Shown piece after piece: positions 18,194 to 27,994 of a DNA stretch of 45,111 nucleotides. The notes beneath the pieces were generated by a model, which searched no databases, was not told the origin of the DNA, and saw nothing but the letters and a program-made list of their open reading frames with translations. The stretch's first letter is position 1. Every line of letters begins with the position of its first letter. Position numbers and translations under genes: made by a program. This DNA comes from Acidobacteriaceae bacterium (GTDB taxonomy: Bacteria > Acidobacteriota > Terriglobia > Terriglobales > Acidobacteriaceae): assembly GCA_003142015.1 (NCBI GenBank), contig PLOI01000049.1, positions 23,763-68,873 of the forward strand, given 5' to 3'.

Positions 18194-19538
18194 GAAAGGT
18201 GTGCGCAGCCGCCGCTCGGCCGTCCGCCGGGCGTGGCTGTTCTGTTTTTTGCTAGCGGTGCCCGCGCTGGCCTTCACCGGATTTCTTTTTTACCAGCAAC
18301 AAATCTCTCTCGCGCCGGCTCTACTGCTCATCGCTTGTCTGCTGCTTTACCTCGCGCTGGTGGCCGCTGCGCTCATTGACAGCATTATCCGCCCCTTGCA
18401 GACGCTTTCCAATGTAGTGTCATCGCTGCGCGAGGGCGACTATTCTTTTCGCGCTCGCGGGGCGCGCTCGAGCGAAAGCGGGAATCAGGATGCGCTCAGC
18501 GAACTGGCATGGGAGGTAAACGCGCTTGCCGACCTGCTGCAAAAGCAAAGGGTCCGGTCGCTGGAAGCTACGGCTCTGCTGGCGCGCATTCTTGAAGTGA
18601 TGCACACGCCACTGTTTGCATTTGACCGCGATAATCGGCTGCAGTTGGTCAACGACGCCGGCGCGCGGTTGTTGGAAATGCCTCACGCACGCTGCTTCGG
18701 CCGCAGCGCGCACGAGCTGAATCTTGAAGGCCTACTCGCCTCGTCGGACCAGACGATACACTCTTTTGGCGCGAAGACCTCGCGCTGGCTACTGCGAAAG
18801 GCCGCCTTTCGCCAGGACGGCGCGCCCCACACGATGCTGCTGTTGGCCGACGTGAGCCTTCCGCTGCAGGAAGAGGAACAGATGGCGTGGAAGCGGCTGA
18901 TTCGCGTTCTCGGCCACGAGCTTTCCAACTCGCTGGCGCCCATCAAATCCATTGCAGGCAGCCTGCTGGCGCGGGCAGACGCGATGGGCGGAGACGATGC
19001 TACCGCGCACGATTTTCGTCGCGGCCTGGGCGTGATCGAGAGCCGCGCGGATGCGTTGCATCGTTTTGTGCAGTCTTATAGGCAGCTTGCACAGTTGCCC
19101 CCGCCGCACCTGAAGCCGGTGCCGCTGGCGGCGCTGCTGGAGCGCGTGGTGCTGCTGGAGCAGCGATTGCCGGTGCAGCTCGATCCCGGCCCGCCAGTGG
19201 TTCTTTGCGCGGACCCCGACCAGTTGGAGCAGATGTTCATCAACCTGCTGGCCAACGCTGTGGATGCGTCGCTGGCCAATGGAGCGCAGCCGGTGCGTGC
19301 AAGCTGGCAGCTTGCGGGAGAGTCCGCGACGGTTACTATTGAGGACCGGGGCCTGGGCATCGCCAACACTGAGAATCTTTTTGTGCCGTTCTATACCACC
19401 AAGCCGGCGGGCAGCGGCGTGGGGCTGGCTCTGGCGCAGCAGATTGCCCACGCGCACGGCGGCGAAATTCGCCTCGTCAATCGCGACGATGGTGAAGGAG
19501 CGCGCGCTATTGTGCGATTGCAGGTAATGCAGTCCTGA
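18183..19538 (+). CDS. NtrY-type sensor histidine kinase
   Basis: TM region, HAMP/PAS-like segment, H-box VLGHELSNSLAPIKS, N box NLLANAVDAS, G boxes. Confidence 0.93.
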   Translation: MGYEKGVRSRRSAVRRAWLFCFLLAVPALAFTGFLFYQQQISLAPALLLIACLLLYLALVAAALIDSIIRPLQTLSNVVSSLREGDYSFRARGARSSESGNQDALSELAWEVNALADLLQKQRVRSLEATALLARILEVMHTPLFAFDRDNRLQLVNDAGARLLEMPHARCFGRSAHELNLEGLLASSDQTIHSFGAKTSRWLLRKAAFRQDGAPHTMLLLADVSLPLQEEEQMAWKRLIRVLGHELSNSLAPIKSIAGSLLARADAMGGDDATAHDFRRGLGVIESRADALHRFVQSYRQLAQLPPPHLKPVPLAALLERVVLLEQRLPVQLDPGPPVVLCADPDQLEQMFINLLANAVDASLANGAQPVRASWQLAGESATVTIEDRGLGIANTENLFVPFYTTKPAGSGVGLALAQQIAHAHGGEIRLVNRDDGEGARAIVRLQVMQS

Positions 19539-19558
19539 AACATTTTTGCTTTGTGGCC

Positions 19559-19601
19559 TCCCACCCTTGCGACAGGAAAAAGTCGCAAGGATGGGGCACG
19601 G
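19559..19601. repeat. Dispersed hairpin repeat copy 3; likely also terminator for the kinase gene
   Basis: TCCCACCCTTGCGACAGGAAAAAGTCGCAAGGATGGGGCACGG followed by gacTTTTTc. Confidence 0.85.
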
Positions 19602-19634
19602 GACTTTTTCTCAGCAACGGGCTATCGAAGAAAC

Positions 19635-21110
19635 CTACTTTTGTGCGGTTTGCATTGGCTTTTGCGCTGCTGGAGTCGGCGGATTGACCTGGGCGTTGAG
19701 GAAGTTGGTCAGGTCGTCGATGTCCTGTTTGGTGCCGACCATGGGCGGCATGAACCGGCGGTAAGGCGAGTCGGGCTTGTAGTCATGGAGCATTGAAATG
19801 AAGCTGCGGATGTTGGCTTGGTCGCGTCCGGCGAGGAGTTTTGCGAGAGGCCGGTAGCCGTTGAGCGTGTGACAGGAGCCGCATTCGCCGCGGAAGATGG
19901 CCTCGCCGCGGGAGTAACTCGGTTGAGAAGCGTACGAGCTCCACTGGCGCTCTTGTTCAGGCGATACGAGTATCTCAAGATGCTTGGCATGGGATTCATC
20001 GTAATCATTCCAGACCCACATCGAGTGGGCCAGATAGCCCTCCTGATTGATGCGCGCAACATACGGGACGCGGACGCCGTTCGAGAACATCCAGCGGCCG
20101 ATGACGTAGGGCTTGCGCAACATCTCGCGAGAATATTCGCCCGCGCCGGTCGCCATCAGCGCCAGTAGCAGCAAGGCAATAGCGTGCGAGAGGTTGAAGT
20201 CTCGTGGATTGCGATAGGCGAGGAAGTAAGCGACGCCCACGATGGTGGCCGAGGTGATGATGATGAGCAGGGCGATGCGCGTGATGACGGAGAAAGTTCC
20301 GGAGCCGATGGTGTCAATGCCCAGGCTGAGCAGCGCGCGCTGCGAAGCGGGAACCATCCAGAGATACCAGATGAGGATGAAGGGCGTAGCAACGAAGGAA
20401 GGCACCAGCCATTTCACGCTCCACTTGACAAGGCTGGTTTTGAGCTCCGGCTGCTTGTCGCCGTCGATGCGGCTGGCGGTGATGAGCGCCCAGATGCCGG
20501 CCAGCGCGCAGCATACGCAGGTGCGCAGGAAGAGGCTCGGCCAGTAAGTCGGATTGAAGAAGGCGTACCAGAATTTGCTCGCCTCATGACCTGTTCCGGC
20601 GACGGCCAACCAGGTGTCGCCGGGCGTGAGCATGAAGGTAAGAATGCCGTTGATGATGATGAGCGTAAAGGCAGAAGCGCCGGCATAAACCCAGCCGACT
20701 TTGAGGTGCAACTTGGGGTCGATCTTGCCCCAGGTGGTGTAGTAGACGGCGATGGTGGTCAGTTCGACGAGAAAGAAGACCCACTCCATGGCCCATCCGA
20801 AGACGAAGTTATGAATCAGCGTGCTGGTGGCTTCAGGGTGCGTGAGGCCGATGGCGAACCAGATTCCCACGCCGCTGACGGTGCCGAAGACGGCGGTGAG
20901 GATGAGGAAAAATTTGGAGTAGACAGCCAATTGTGTGAGCCAGGCGTCGCGCAATGGGCCTTCTGGCATACGCATGGCTTTGCGCTCGGCGAGCGGCAGA
21001 TAGAGGCCGCCGCCCACGGCAAACTGCGAGATCATGACGTGGAAGATGGCGATGATGCCGATCACCCAGCCCGAGCCGAGAATTGGAATGTCCCAGAATG
21101 GATAGTTCAT
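19635..21110 (-). CDS. CydA-like (cytochrome ubiquinol oxidase subunit I-like) membrane protein fused to C-terminal cytochrome c
   Basis: Start MNYPFWDIPILGSGW...; polytopic; C-terminal GECGSCHTLNG (CxxCH) and RFMPPM; no CydB next to it. Confidence 0.82.
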   Translation of the reverse strand: MNYPFWDIPILGSGWVIGIIAIFHVMISQFAVGGGLYLPLAERKAMRMPEGPLRDAWLTQLAVYSKFFLILTAVFGTVSGVGIWFAIGLTHPEATSTLIHNFVFGWAMEWVFFLVELTTIAVYYTTWGKIDPKLHLKVGWVYAGASAFTLIIINGILTFMLTPGDTWLAVAGTGHEASKFWYAFFNPTYWPSLFLRTCVCCALAGIWALITASRIDGDKQPELKTSLVKWSVKWLVPSFVATPFILIWYLWMVPASQRALLSLGIDTIGSGTFSVITRIALLIIITSATIVGVAYFLAYRNPRDFNLSHAIALLLLALMATGAGEYSREMLRKPYVIGRWMFSNGVRVPYVARINQEGYLAHSMWVWNDYDESHAKHLEILVSPEQERQWSSYASQPSYSRGEAIFRGECGSCHTLNGYRPLAKLLAGRDQANIRSFISMLHDYKPDSPYRRFMPPMVGTKQDIDDLTNFLNAQVNPPTPAAQKPMQTAQK

Positions 21111-21120
21111 TTTTTCTTCC

Positions 21121-22209
21121 TTACCGAATCGTCCAATAACCAATGACAGTGGTGGCCAGCAGGGCGAATACCGCCAGCAAGCCGAAGTAGTGTGCGGCGC
21201 GGGCGCGCTGTCCGAATTCCTTGCCTCTGTCGTAGAAGGGAATCAGAATCCAGAGCACGATGCCGAGCGTGAACAAGAGGATACCCGCTATCTCGCCGGC
21301 TTCACCTTGAAGCACGACGCCCAATAACTTAAGCATCTCGAAGGGGCTCATGAAATACCACTCGGGATGAATGCCGACGGGCGCGGGCGCAAGGGGATCA
21401 AATGGTTTGCCCAGCGACCAGGGAAAGACCGAGGCCAGCAGAGCGAGAATGTTGAGCGAGATGAGCCACATGGCCAGGTCTTTGCGCAGGAAGTTGGGCA
21501 GGAAGGGCATGGTCTTGCGCTCAGAGGCAGGCTTGGCTTCTTCGCTCGGGGGCGCGGCGTTGCCGTAGCGCTGGACTAACCAGAGGTGAAAGCCGAGCAG
21601 CGGCACAAATATAGCCGGCAGCACCACGACGTGCAGAGCAAAGAAGCGCTGCACGGTGAAATCGCTCACATCGGGGCCGCCGCGCAGCATATTGGCGATG
21701 GCCTCGCCTATCCCTGGAATCGCCGACGGAATCTGCAGGCCGACCTTGGTGGCGAAGTAACTCAACTCATCCATGGGCAGCAGATACCCGGAGAAACCAA
21801 AAACCGATGCCACCCCCAGCAACGCCATGCCACTGAGCCAGCCAAGCTCGCGCGGCTTGCGGTAGGCCTTCATGAAGTAGACCGAGAACATGTGCACCAG
21901 GATGGAGAAGATCATCAGGCTGGCGGCCCAGGCGTGCGCCGAGCGGATCAGCCAGCCGAAGTTCATCACAAACGTGATTTGACGGACCGACTCGTAGGCG
22001 TCGGCGCCGGGGCGGTAGTAAACCAGCAGCAACACGCCGGTGAAGCACTGAACGATGAAGAGGAACAGCGAGATGCCGCCCCAGTAGTACCAGAAGGATT
22101 GGGAGTGGACGGGGACGGTCTTGTGGCGCGCAAAGGCGGCCAGCTCAGAGAGGCCCAGACGCTCATCGACCCAATCGTAAACGGAGCTTGCAACGGTCTT
22201 TGAAGTCAT
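21121..22209 (-). CDS. Cytochrome b of a bc-type complex
   Basis: Paired His in TM helices (SAHAW..LVHMF; ALHVV..GFHLW), PEWYF Qo-site motif. Confidence 0.93.
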   Translation of the reverse strand: MTSKTVASSVYDWVDERLGLSELAAFARHKTVPVHSQSFWYYWGGISLFLFIVQCFTGVLLLVYYRPGADAYESVRQITFVMNFGWLIRSAHAWAASLMIFSILVHMFSVYFMKAYRKPRELGWLSGMALLGVASVFGFSGYLLPMDELSYFATKVGLQIPSAIPGIGEAIANMLRGGPDVSDFTVQRFFALHVVVLPAIFVPLLGFHLWLVQRYGNAAPPSEEAKPASERKTMPFLPNFLRKDLAMWLISLNILALLASVFPWSLGKPFDPLAPAPVGIHPEWYFMSPFEMLKLLGVVLQGEAGEIAGILLFTLGIVLWILIPFYDRGKEFGQRARAAHYFGLLAVFALLATTVIGYWTIR

Positions 22210-22242
22210 GCGGCAATCCTTGGGATTTGGATCCTGTTCGCG

Positions 22243-22728
22243 TTACGCAAGAGAAACATTCACGCCGGTATCATTGACGGCCACTTTGAAGAGCTTGAGC
22301 GGCTTTGGAGGCGGGCCGCTGACGTTGGCGCCGGTGTACGGGTTGTAAACGCCGCCGTGGCAGGCGCAGTGGATGCGGTCAGCCTGCGGCTCATACTGCA
22401 CGGTGCAGCCCAAGTGCGTGCAGACCGCGGTCATGGAGATCCAGCGGCCGTCCTCATGGTGAATCAGGAGAGCCGGAGAGCGGCCGAATTTGTACATCAG
22501 CACCGAACCCAAGGGCAGCTTCTGCGCGTCCTTGAGCGTAACCTCGGTGACTGCAGTGGCGTTCATCGCCATCTCCTCGGGCGAGGCCAGATAACGGTAG
22601 ACGGGATAGGCGAGGGCCGCGGTGTAAGCGAGGCCCGCGATGCCGGCAGCGGCCAGAAAAGCGCGGCGGGTATTCCTTTCGCCGGGCTCCTCGATAATAT
22701 TTGCGGCAGGATTTGTCTGTTCGTTCAT
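22243..22728 (-). CDS. Rieske [2Fe-2S] subunit
   Basis: MNEQTN... with Tat-like/TM anchor; CTHLGC and CACHGG cluster motifs. Confidence 0.94.
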   Translation of the reverse strand: MNEQTNPAANIIEEPGERNTRRAFLAAAGIAGLAYTAALAYPVYRYLASPEEMAMNATAVTEVTLKDAQKLPLGSVLMYKFGRSPALLIHHEDGRWISMTAVCTHLGCTVQYEPQADRIHCACHGGVYNPYTGANVSGPPPKPLKLFKVAVNDTGVNVSLA

Positions 22729-22747
22729 AACAATCTCTTCGCGGGGA

Positions 22748-23869
22748 TTAGGCCGCGTCCTCCATGACTTTTCTGGCGCGAGCCACGACGGAGACGAGCC
22801 AGCCGATGACGCCGACGCCGCCAACAAAGAGCGCCAGGAACAGGCCCACGACCCACCAATTGGTTTCCACGGCGCGATCCCAGACGTTGTAGCCCTTGGC
22901 GAGCAGGGTGAGGTCGCGTACACCGTCGCGATAGACGACCAAGGTGATCTCGATGAGGACGGCAAGCAGGACGCCGGCCCAACTGAACAGGCCGAGCGCG
23001 CCGGCGGAGAGTTTGGCGAATCCGGCGACGGCGGCGACGAGAACGGCTAGCGCTACGAGGACCAGCCAACTGTAACCGGCAAAGCCCGCGAACTTGTAGA
23101 GCGCATCGGTGCGCAGGCCGGTTTTGACGATCTCCGGCTGCACACCGGCGGCCCACAACCCAGCCGCCAGATAGACGATACCGAAGACCGCAGCCACCTT
23201 GCCGCCGAGAGGAGCGAGAAATCGCTTCTCTTCCGCTGTGAAGGTCGAGCGGCCCGCCAGATACACCAGCCAGAGTCCGCCGATGAAGAGTCCGCCAGCC
23301 AACATCATCAGCCAGCGCGGAGTGAGCGTGGGGTCGCCCGTGGGCAGATACGCGCCCATGGCCGAGGCGGAGTACATCTGGCGCCAGACCTCGGGCCTCA
23401 GCATGAGCGTCATATTGGTGGAGAGCAGGCGGGCGATGCCACCTGCGAGCAGCCACGCGCTCAGGCCGACCCACCATGCGGATTTGCCGGCCTCAAGACG
23501 CGCGGTGAAGCGATAAAGCAGCCAGTAGGTCAGCGTGAGGAGGCCGATGATCGAGATCCAGTAGATCCCGATCAGCACGCTGCTGGTGTAAAGCGCGCGG
23601 CCATAGAGCACCTGGGCAAAGAGGAGCGGCGGCACGGCGAGGTTGATGACAAATGTCATGACGACGGTGAGCCGGCGCGCAAGCGCTCGCGCGGTGACGA
23701 GCGACGCTGGCGAGTGGCGGAAGAGGCTGAGCAGAACCGCCAGCAGCAGTCCGCCCAACAGCATCTCCACGGCGACAAAATGCAGAGCGAGCGTGACGAT
23801 ATGCAGCAGTTTCAAGAGCCATATCGGCGCCGGCAAGGGAATTGGGTCAACTGCGGGAAAGGATTGCAT
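22748..23869 (-). CDS. Polytopic membrane protein of respiratory cluster (possible CydA-like partner)
   Basis: 373 aa, ~9 hydrophobic helices; TM1 LLHIVTLALHFVAVEMLLGG resembles IFHVMISQFAVGGGLY of the 19635 protein. Confidence 0.6.
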   Translation of the reverse strand: MQSFPAVDPIPLPAPIWLLKLLHIVTLALHFVAVEMLLGGLLLAVLLSLFRHSPASLVTARALARRLTVVMTFVINLAVPPLLFAQVLYGRALYTSSVLIGIYWISIIGLLTLTYWLLYRFTARLEAGKSAWWVGLSAWLLAGGIARLLSTNMTLMLRPEVWRQMYSASAMGAYLPTGDPTLTPRWLMMLAGGLFIGGLWLVYLAGRSTFTAEEKRFLAPLGGKVAAVFGIVYLAAGLWAAGVQPEIVKTGLRTDALYKFAGFAGYSWLVLVALAVLVAAVAGFAKLSAGALGLFSWAGVLLAVLIEITLVVYRDGVRDLTLLAKGYNVWDRAVETNWWVVGLFLALFVGGVGVIGWLVSVVARARKVMEDAA

Positions 23870-24131
23870 CGTGCCTTTCGAAACCCTCGAGGTTGTTTTT
23901 TAGACTAGCATGGTCCAAAATGCCGTCTGTGACGGCAGTCACATTACGAAGAATCGCGTTCAGATTGCCTGTCGCCACACAGCACGGAACGATACTATAC
24001 CCTGGCTTTCGCCGAGCGAGGCCAGGGAAGAAAATATGTTTTGCTCTGCAGTTTGATTCGCGTTTGTGGAACGCCTGCGAGGCCGGGCGCTTGCAAATTC
24101 GAGTTGGGAGTGTTTCAATCTGGTTATTGAA

Positions 24132-24202
24132 ACAGGGGTGCTCCACGAGGTGGGGCTGAGAAATACCCTAGAACCCGATCCGGATAATACCGGCGTGGGA
24201 AG
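24132..24202 (+). ncRNA. TPP (thiamin pyrophosphate) riboswitch
   Basis: acaggggtgctccacgaggtggGGCTGAGAaataccctaGAACCCGATCCGGATAATACCGGCGTGGGAAG: THI-box signature elements in order. Confidence 0.97.
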
Positions 24203-24245
24203 CTTTCGTAGCCGAACGGCCTTCTTCCTCGAATTTCAGCGTTCT

Positions 24246-24274
24246 CTTGTTTCATGAAAGTTAGAAACAAGGGG
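24246..24274 (+). promoter_or_regulatory. Candidate SD-sequestering hairpin (riboswitch expression platform)
   Basis: CTTGTTTC-N10-GAAACAAG overlapping SD AAGGGG, 5 nt before ATG 24280. Confidence 0.5.
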
Positions 24275-24279
24275 AATCC

Positions 24280-26769
24280 ATGTTCAGTTTCGCTGCCGCC
24301 GGTTCGGTCCATATCGCATCGCAATCATTCGAGCTCTTTGAGCCAGCCCAAGAACGCCGTGGCCCGGGTGTCCGATTCTTTCCGCGCAAACGGCGTGAGT
24401 CAAGCCGGTTGCTCTGGGCGGCGGTATTGCTGCTCTGCTGTCTGGCCGCGCCTATGGGCGCAATTGCACAGAATCCCACGCCCAACACCGGCGGCAATAC
24501 AACGCCGCCGCCCGCGCCCAAGCCGGCTGGGCCAGCACAGAAGATTCCGCGCGTGACCACCACGGTGGTGGTGCATGGCGAGACGCAAGACGAGTATCTT
24601 CCTGAGGCTGTCACGGTAGGCAATCTGGATGGCATGCCGCTGGAGCAGGCGCCGCTTTCGGCTACGGTGGTAACGCGCGAGCTGCTCAACGATCAAGGCG
24701 CGCGCGTGCTTTCCGATGTGGTGAAGAACGACGCTTCCATCGGAGAGGATTACGCGCCGGTGGGCTACTACGGAGACTTCGAGGTTCGCGGCTTTCCCAT
24801 CGATCTGGCCACTGGCCTGGAGATCAACGGCATGACCATTGCCGGCGAGCAGGATGTGCCGCTGGAAAACAAGCAGAGCGTCGAGTTTCTCAAAGGCATC
24901 GCCGGCGTGGAGAGCGGCGTGGCCTCGGCCGGGGGGCTGATCGATTACGTGACCAAAAGACCAACTACAATCGAGGCCGTTGATCTGGCCAGCGATCATC
25001 GCGGCAGCACTTACGGCGCCGTCGATTTAGGCCATCTCTTCGGTAGCCGCAAGCAGGTGGGTGCGCGCATCAATCTGGCCGGCGAGAAAATCATGAGTTA
25101 TGTGAACGACGCCAACGGATGGCGCGCGGTGGGCGCGGGCGCGGCTGATTGGCACATCAGCCCCAAAGCGATTTTGAAGGGCGACTTCGAATATCAGCAC
25201 AAGGTGGAGCGCTCGGTTTGCGGTTATCAGCTACTGGGCGGAACGACCGTGCCCGATCTCGACAAAGTGTATCCTTCGACGATGCTGGGCGAGCAGTCGT
25301 GGGAAAAGCCGAATACCTTTGACACATTCAATACCGGTTCGCGATTGGACTACGATTTGCCCCACGCGTGGCGCGTCTTCGCCGAGGCGAGTTATAGCCA
25401 TTCGCTGATCGACGATAACGTGATTTATGCCTACGGAACGCCGTTCGACGCGAATGGCAATGTTGATTGCCCCGGCGCACCGAATGCGCCTGCCTACTTT
25501 TTCTGTCCCGCAGTCCCCGGAATTACTGAGGGCGGCGACTATGGCATCTACGATTATCGCGACCCCGGCGAACTGCGCATTGATGCGCAGTTCGAGGCAC
25601 TCATAACTGGCCACATCAAAACCGGAGCCATCACACACGACTTGACTGGAGGCGGCGAGTTATTTCTGCGCAGCGTCCAACAGCCGGGTGCGCCCTCGTC
25701 CAATGCGCCCGACTGGGTGACGGACGGCTCGGTGTACAACTACATCGGCTCGGAGAATATCTATCAGCCGGATGTGCCGTTTCCGGGCGCAACGGATGCC
25801 AATGGCGTACGATTGCAGGCTGGTCCCCGCGCTCTCTGGGAAGATAGTCATCAATCGGCCGCTGTGGTGCAGGACCGAATTCATTTGCCCGCGCACATTC
25901 AATTGCTCGCCAGCGGCCGGGAAGATTCCCTGCGCGACAACAACTACTCCCTTAGTGCAACCAGCCCCAGCACCCCGCCCACCATCACGGACAAACTTAT
26001 CTGGCTGCCGCAATACGCTGCCACTTACAACCCGGTGGATAGCCTGACGCTATATGGAAACTATGGAGTGCTGTTATCGCTGGGACCGCAAGGGCCGTGG
26101 TGGGTGGATAACGCCAATCAGTTTCTGAGCCCGTTTACGACAAGGCAGTCTGAGGTCGGAGTGAAATACGAGCCAGGCCAGCGCATCCTGATTACTACAG
26201 ATCTCTTTCACATGCGCGCGCCGTTCTTCTATCCCAAGACGCTCTCTGGCCCCGACAGCTTTTGCCCCAGCGGCAATCCGGGCGATCAATGCTTTGAGTC
26301 CGAAGGGCGCGAGACGCACGACGGCATTGAGTTGAACGCGGAAGGAAAAGCAACAAACCGTCTGCGGTTGACAGCTTCGGCGGCGGCAATCCGGGCTATC
26401 TCCAGCGATACCGGCACGCCGGCCTTTGATCACAAGCAAGTGCTCAATGCGCCGCATCTGCGCACCGCAATGTTTGCGGACGTGCTTGTGCTGAAATCGC
26501 GCGGGCTGCATCTGATGCCGGGATGGAGTTACACCGGCCGCAAAGAGGCCACGCGCGACGATCTGGTGAGCGTGCCCGGTTACAACCTTTTCAACCTGGG
26601 TGCGCGATACACGCCCGGCGGCGAGCAGGGCCGCCTGACGCTGCGGCTTTATGCCGATAACATTACCGACAAACGCTACTGGAAGGACACCGGAGCGAGC
26701 TACGGCGACACCTTCATACACCTGGGCGCGCCGACAACGGTGCGGCTCTCGGCTCACTACACTTTTTAA
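24280..26769 (+). CDS. TonB-dependent outer membrane receptor, predicted thiamine (or precursor) transporter
   Basis: Plug domain (VLSDVVKNDASIG...FEVRGF...EFLKGIAGVESGVASAGGLIDYVTKRP) and C-terminal beta-barrel ending in HYTF; TPP riboswitch upstream. Confidence 0.9.
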   Translation: MFSFAAAGSVHIASQSFELFEPAQERRGPGVRFFPRKRRESSRLLWAAVLLLCCLAAPMGAIAQNPTPNTGGNTTPPPAPKPAGPAQKIPRVTTTVVVHGETQDEYLPEAVTVGNLDGMPLEQAPLSATVVTRELLNDQGARVLSDVVKNDASIGEDYAPVGYYGDFEVRGFPIDLATGLEINGMTIAGEQDVPLENKQSVEFLKGIAGVESGVASAGGLIDYVTKRPTTIEAVDLASDHRGSTYGAVDLGHLFGSRKQVGARINLAGEKIMSYVNDANGWRAVGAGAADWHISPKAILKGDFEYQHKVERSVCGYQLLGGTTVPDLDKVYPSTMLGEQSWEKPNTFDTFNTGSRLDYDLPHAWRVFAEASYSHSLIDDNVIYAYGTPFDANGNVDCPGAPNAPAYFFCPAVPGITEGGDYGIYDYRDPGELRIDAQFEALITGHIKTGAITHDLTGGGELFLRSVQQPGAPSSNAPDWVTDGSVYNYIGSENIYQPDVPFPGATDANGVRLQAGPRALWEDSHQSAAVVQDRIHLPAHIQLLASGREDSLRDNNYSLSATSPSTPPTITDKLIWLPQYAATYNPVDSLTLYGNYGVLLSLGPQGPWWVDNANQFLSPFTTRQSEVGVKYEPGQRILITTDLFHMRAPFFYPKTLSGPDSFCPSGNPGDQCFESEGRETHDGIELNAEGKATNRLRLTASAAAIRAISSDTGTPAFDHKQVLNAPHLRTAMFADVLVLKSRGLHLMPGWSYTGRKEATRDDLVSVPGYNLFNLGARYTPGGEQGRLTLRLYADNITDKRYWKDTGASYGDTFIHLGAPTTVRLSAHYTF

Positions 26770-26777
26770 TTTTGTGA

Positions 26778-27965
26778 ATGAGCGTGGAGGATGCACGAGC
26801 GATGAGCATGACGGCAAAGGCGCATGGATTGGATGGAAGTCTGATGGAACCGGACTGGCCGCCGCTGATGCTCGCCGAGGTGCGCTCGCTTTTGGCAGTG
26901 TTTCCCGGATGCGGCGAGCCTATCGAGATTGTGTCGGTGAGTCCGCGGCCGTTTTCCGCGGCAAGCGTGGTGGCAACGGGCAGCGGGCGAGTTTTTATCA
27001 AGCGGCATCACCGGACGGTGCGCGACCGCCAGGGATTGCTTGAGGAACATCGCTTTCTGAATCATCTGCGAGAGCATGGCGCGCGGGTGCCGCGCGTCTT
27101 TATCGCCTCATCGGGTGAGACAGCCATCGAATGCGGCGAATGGATTTTCGAAGTGCACGAAGCGCTTGCGGGCGTTGACATCTATGAAGAGGCGCTCTCC
27201 TGGACGCCGTTTCGCTCAACCACGCACGCGCGCTCGGCGGGCGAGGCGCTGGCGCGGCTGCATTTGGCATCGCAAGAATTCGACGCGCCGCTACGCAAAA
27301 CCGAACCGCTGGTGGCGGGCTTTACGATCTTTGCCTCCGATGACGCAGGCGCGGCTATGGAGCGCTACTTGGCGGCGCGACCCGCACTTGCCGAAGATGC
27401 GGTTGCACGTGAGGGCTGCAAGGAGGCGCTCGAATTGTTGGCGCCGTTTCATGCACGACTGCGGCCACTTCTTCCCGCGCTGAAACCATTGTGGACGCAC
27501 AACGATCCGCACGCCTCCAATTTTTTGTGGAGCGATGCGTCCGACAAAGCGCGGGCCATCGCGGTGATCGACTTTGGCCTTGCCGACCGCACTAACGCTG
27601 TGCATGATCTGGCGCAGGCGATCGAACGCAACATTGTGGAATGGCTTGATCTGATCAAAGACTCTACGCGCGGAGAAAATGTGCGCGTGCATGTTGATCA
27701 CCTGGAGGCGATGCTCGATGGCTATGAATCGGTGCGGCCGCTGAACGATGCGGAGGCCGCTGCCCTTGCGCCGATGACTGCGCTCTGCCACGCGGAGTTT
27801 GCGCTGAGCGAGGCTGACTATTTTCTGGGTGTGCTGCATTCAAAGGAGAAGGCGCGGCTAGCCTCGATCGATTATCTGGTGGGCCATGCGCGATGGTTTC
27901 GCGGCATGGGCGGGCAGAAGCTGCTGGATGCAATTCAGCGATGGGCCGGGATGCGAGAACGGTAA
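26778..27965 (+). CDS. APH-fold small-molecule kinase, predicted thiamine kinase
   Basis: Brenner motif LWTHNDPHASNFLW, DFG-like AVIDFGLAD; located between TPP-controlled receptor and PnuC-type transporter. Confidence 0.7.
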   Translation: MSVEDARAMSMTAKAHGLDGSLMEPDWPPLMLAEVRSLLAVFPGCGEPIEIVSVSPRPFSAASVVATGSGRVFIKRHHRTVRDRQGLLEEHRFLNHLREHGARVPRVFIASSGETAIECGEWIFEVHEALAGVDIYEEALSWTPFRSTTHARSAGEALARLHLASQEFDAPLRKTEPLVAGFTIFASDDAGAAMERYLAARPALAEDAVAREGCKEALELLAPFHARLRPLLPALKPLWTHNDPHASNFLWSDASDKARAIAVIDFGLADRTNAVHDLAQAIERNIVEWLDLIKDSTRGENVRVHVDHLEAMLDGYESVRPLNDAEAAALAPMTALCHAEFALSEADYFLGVLHSKEKARLASIDYLVGHARWFRGMGGQKLLDAIQRWAGMRER

Positions 27966-27994
27966 GGAGCAGAGCCTGTGGGAGCTGAAGACTG

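Noticed and set aside
20184-21146. 320-aa plus-strand ORF antisense to CydA-like gene
   Set aside because: Antisense artefact; Asp/Gly/Glu-rich translation typical of the reverse frame of a membrane protein.
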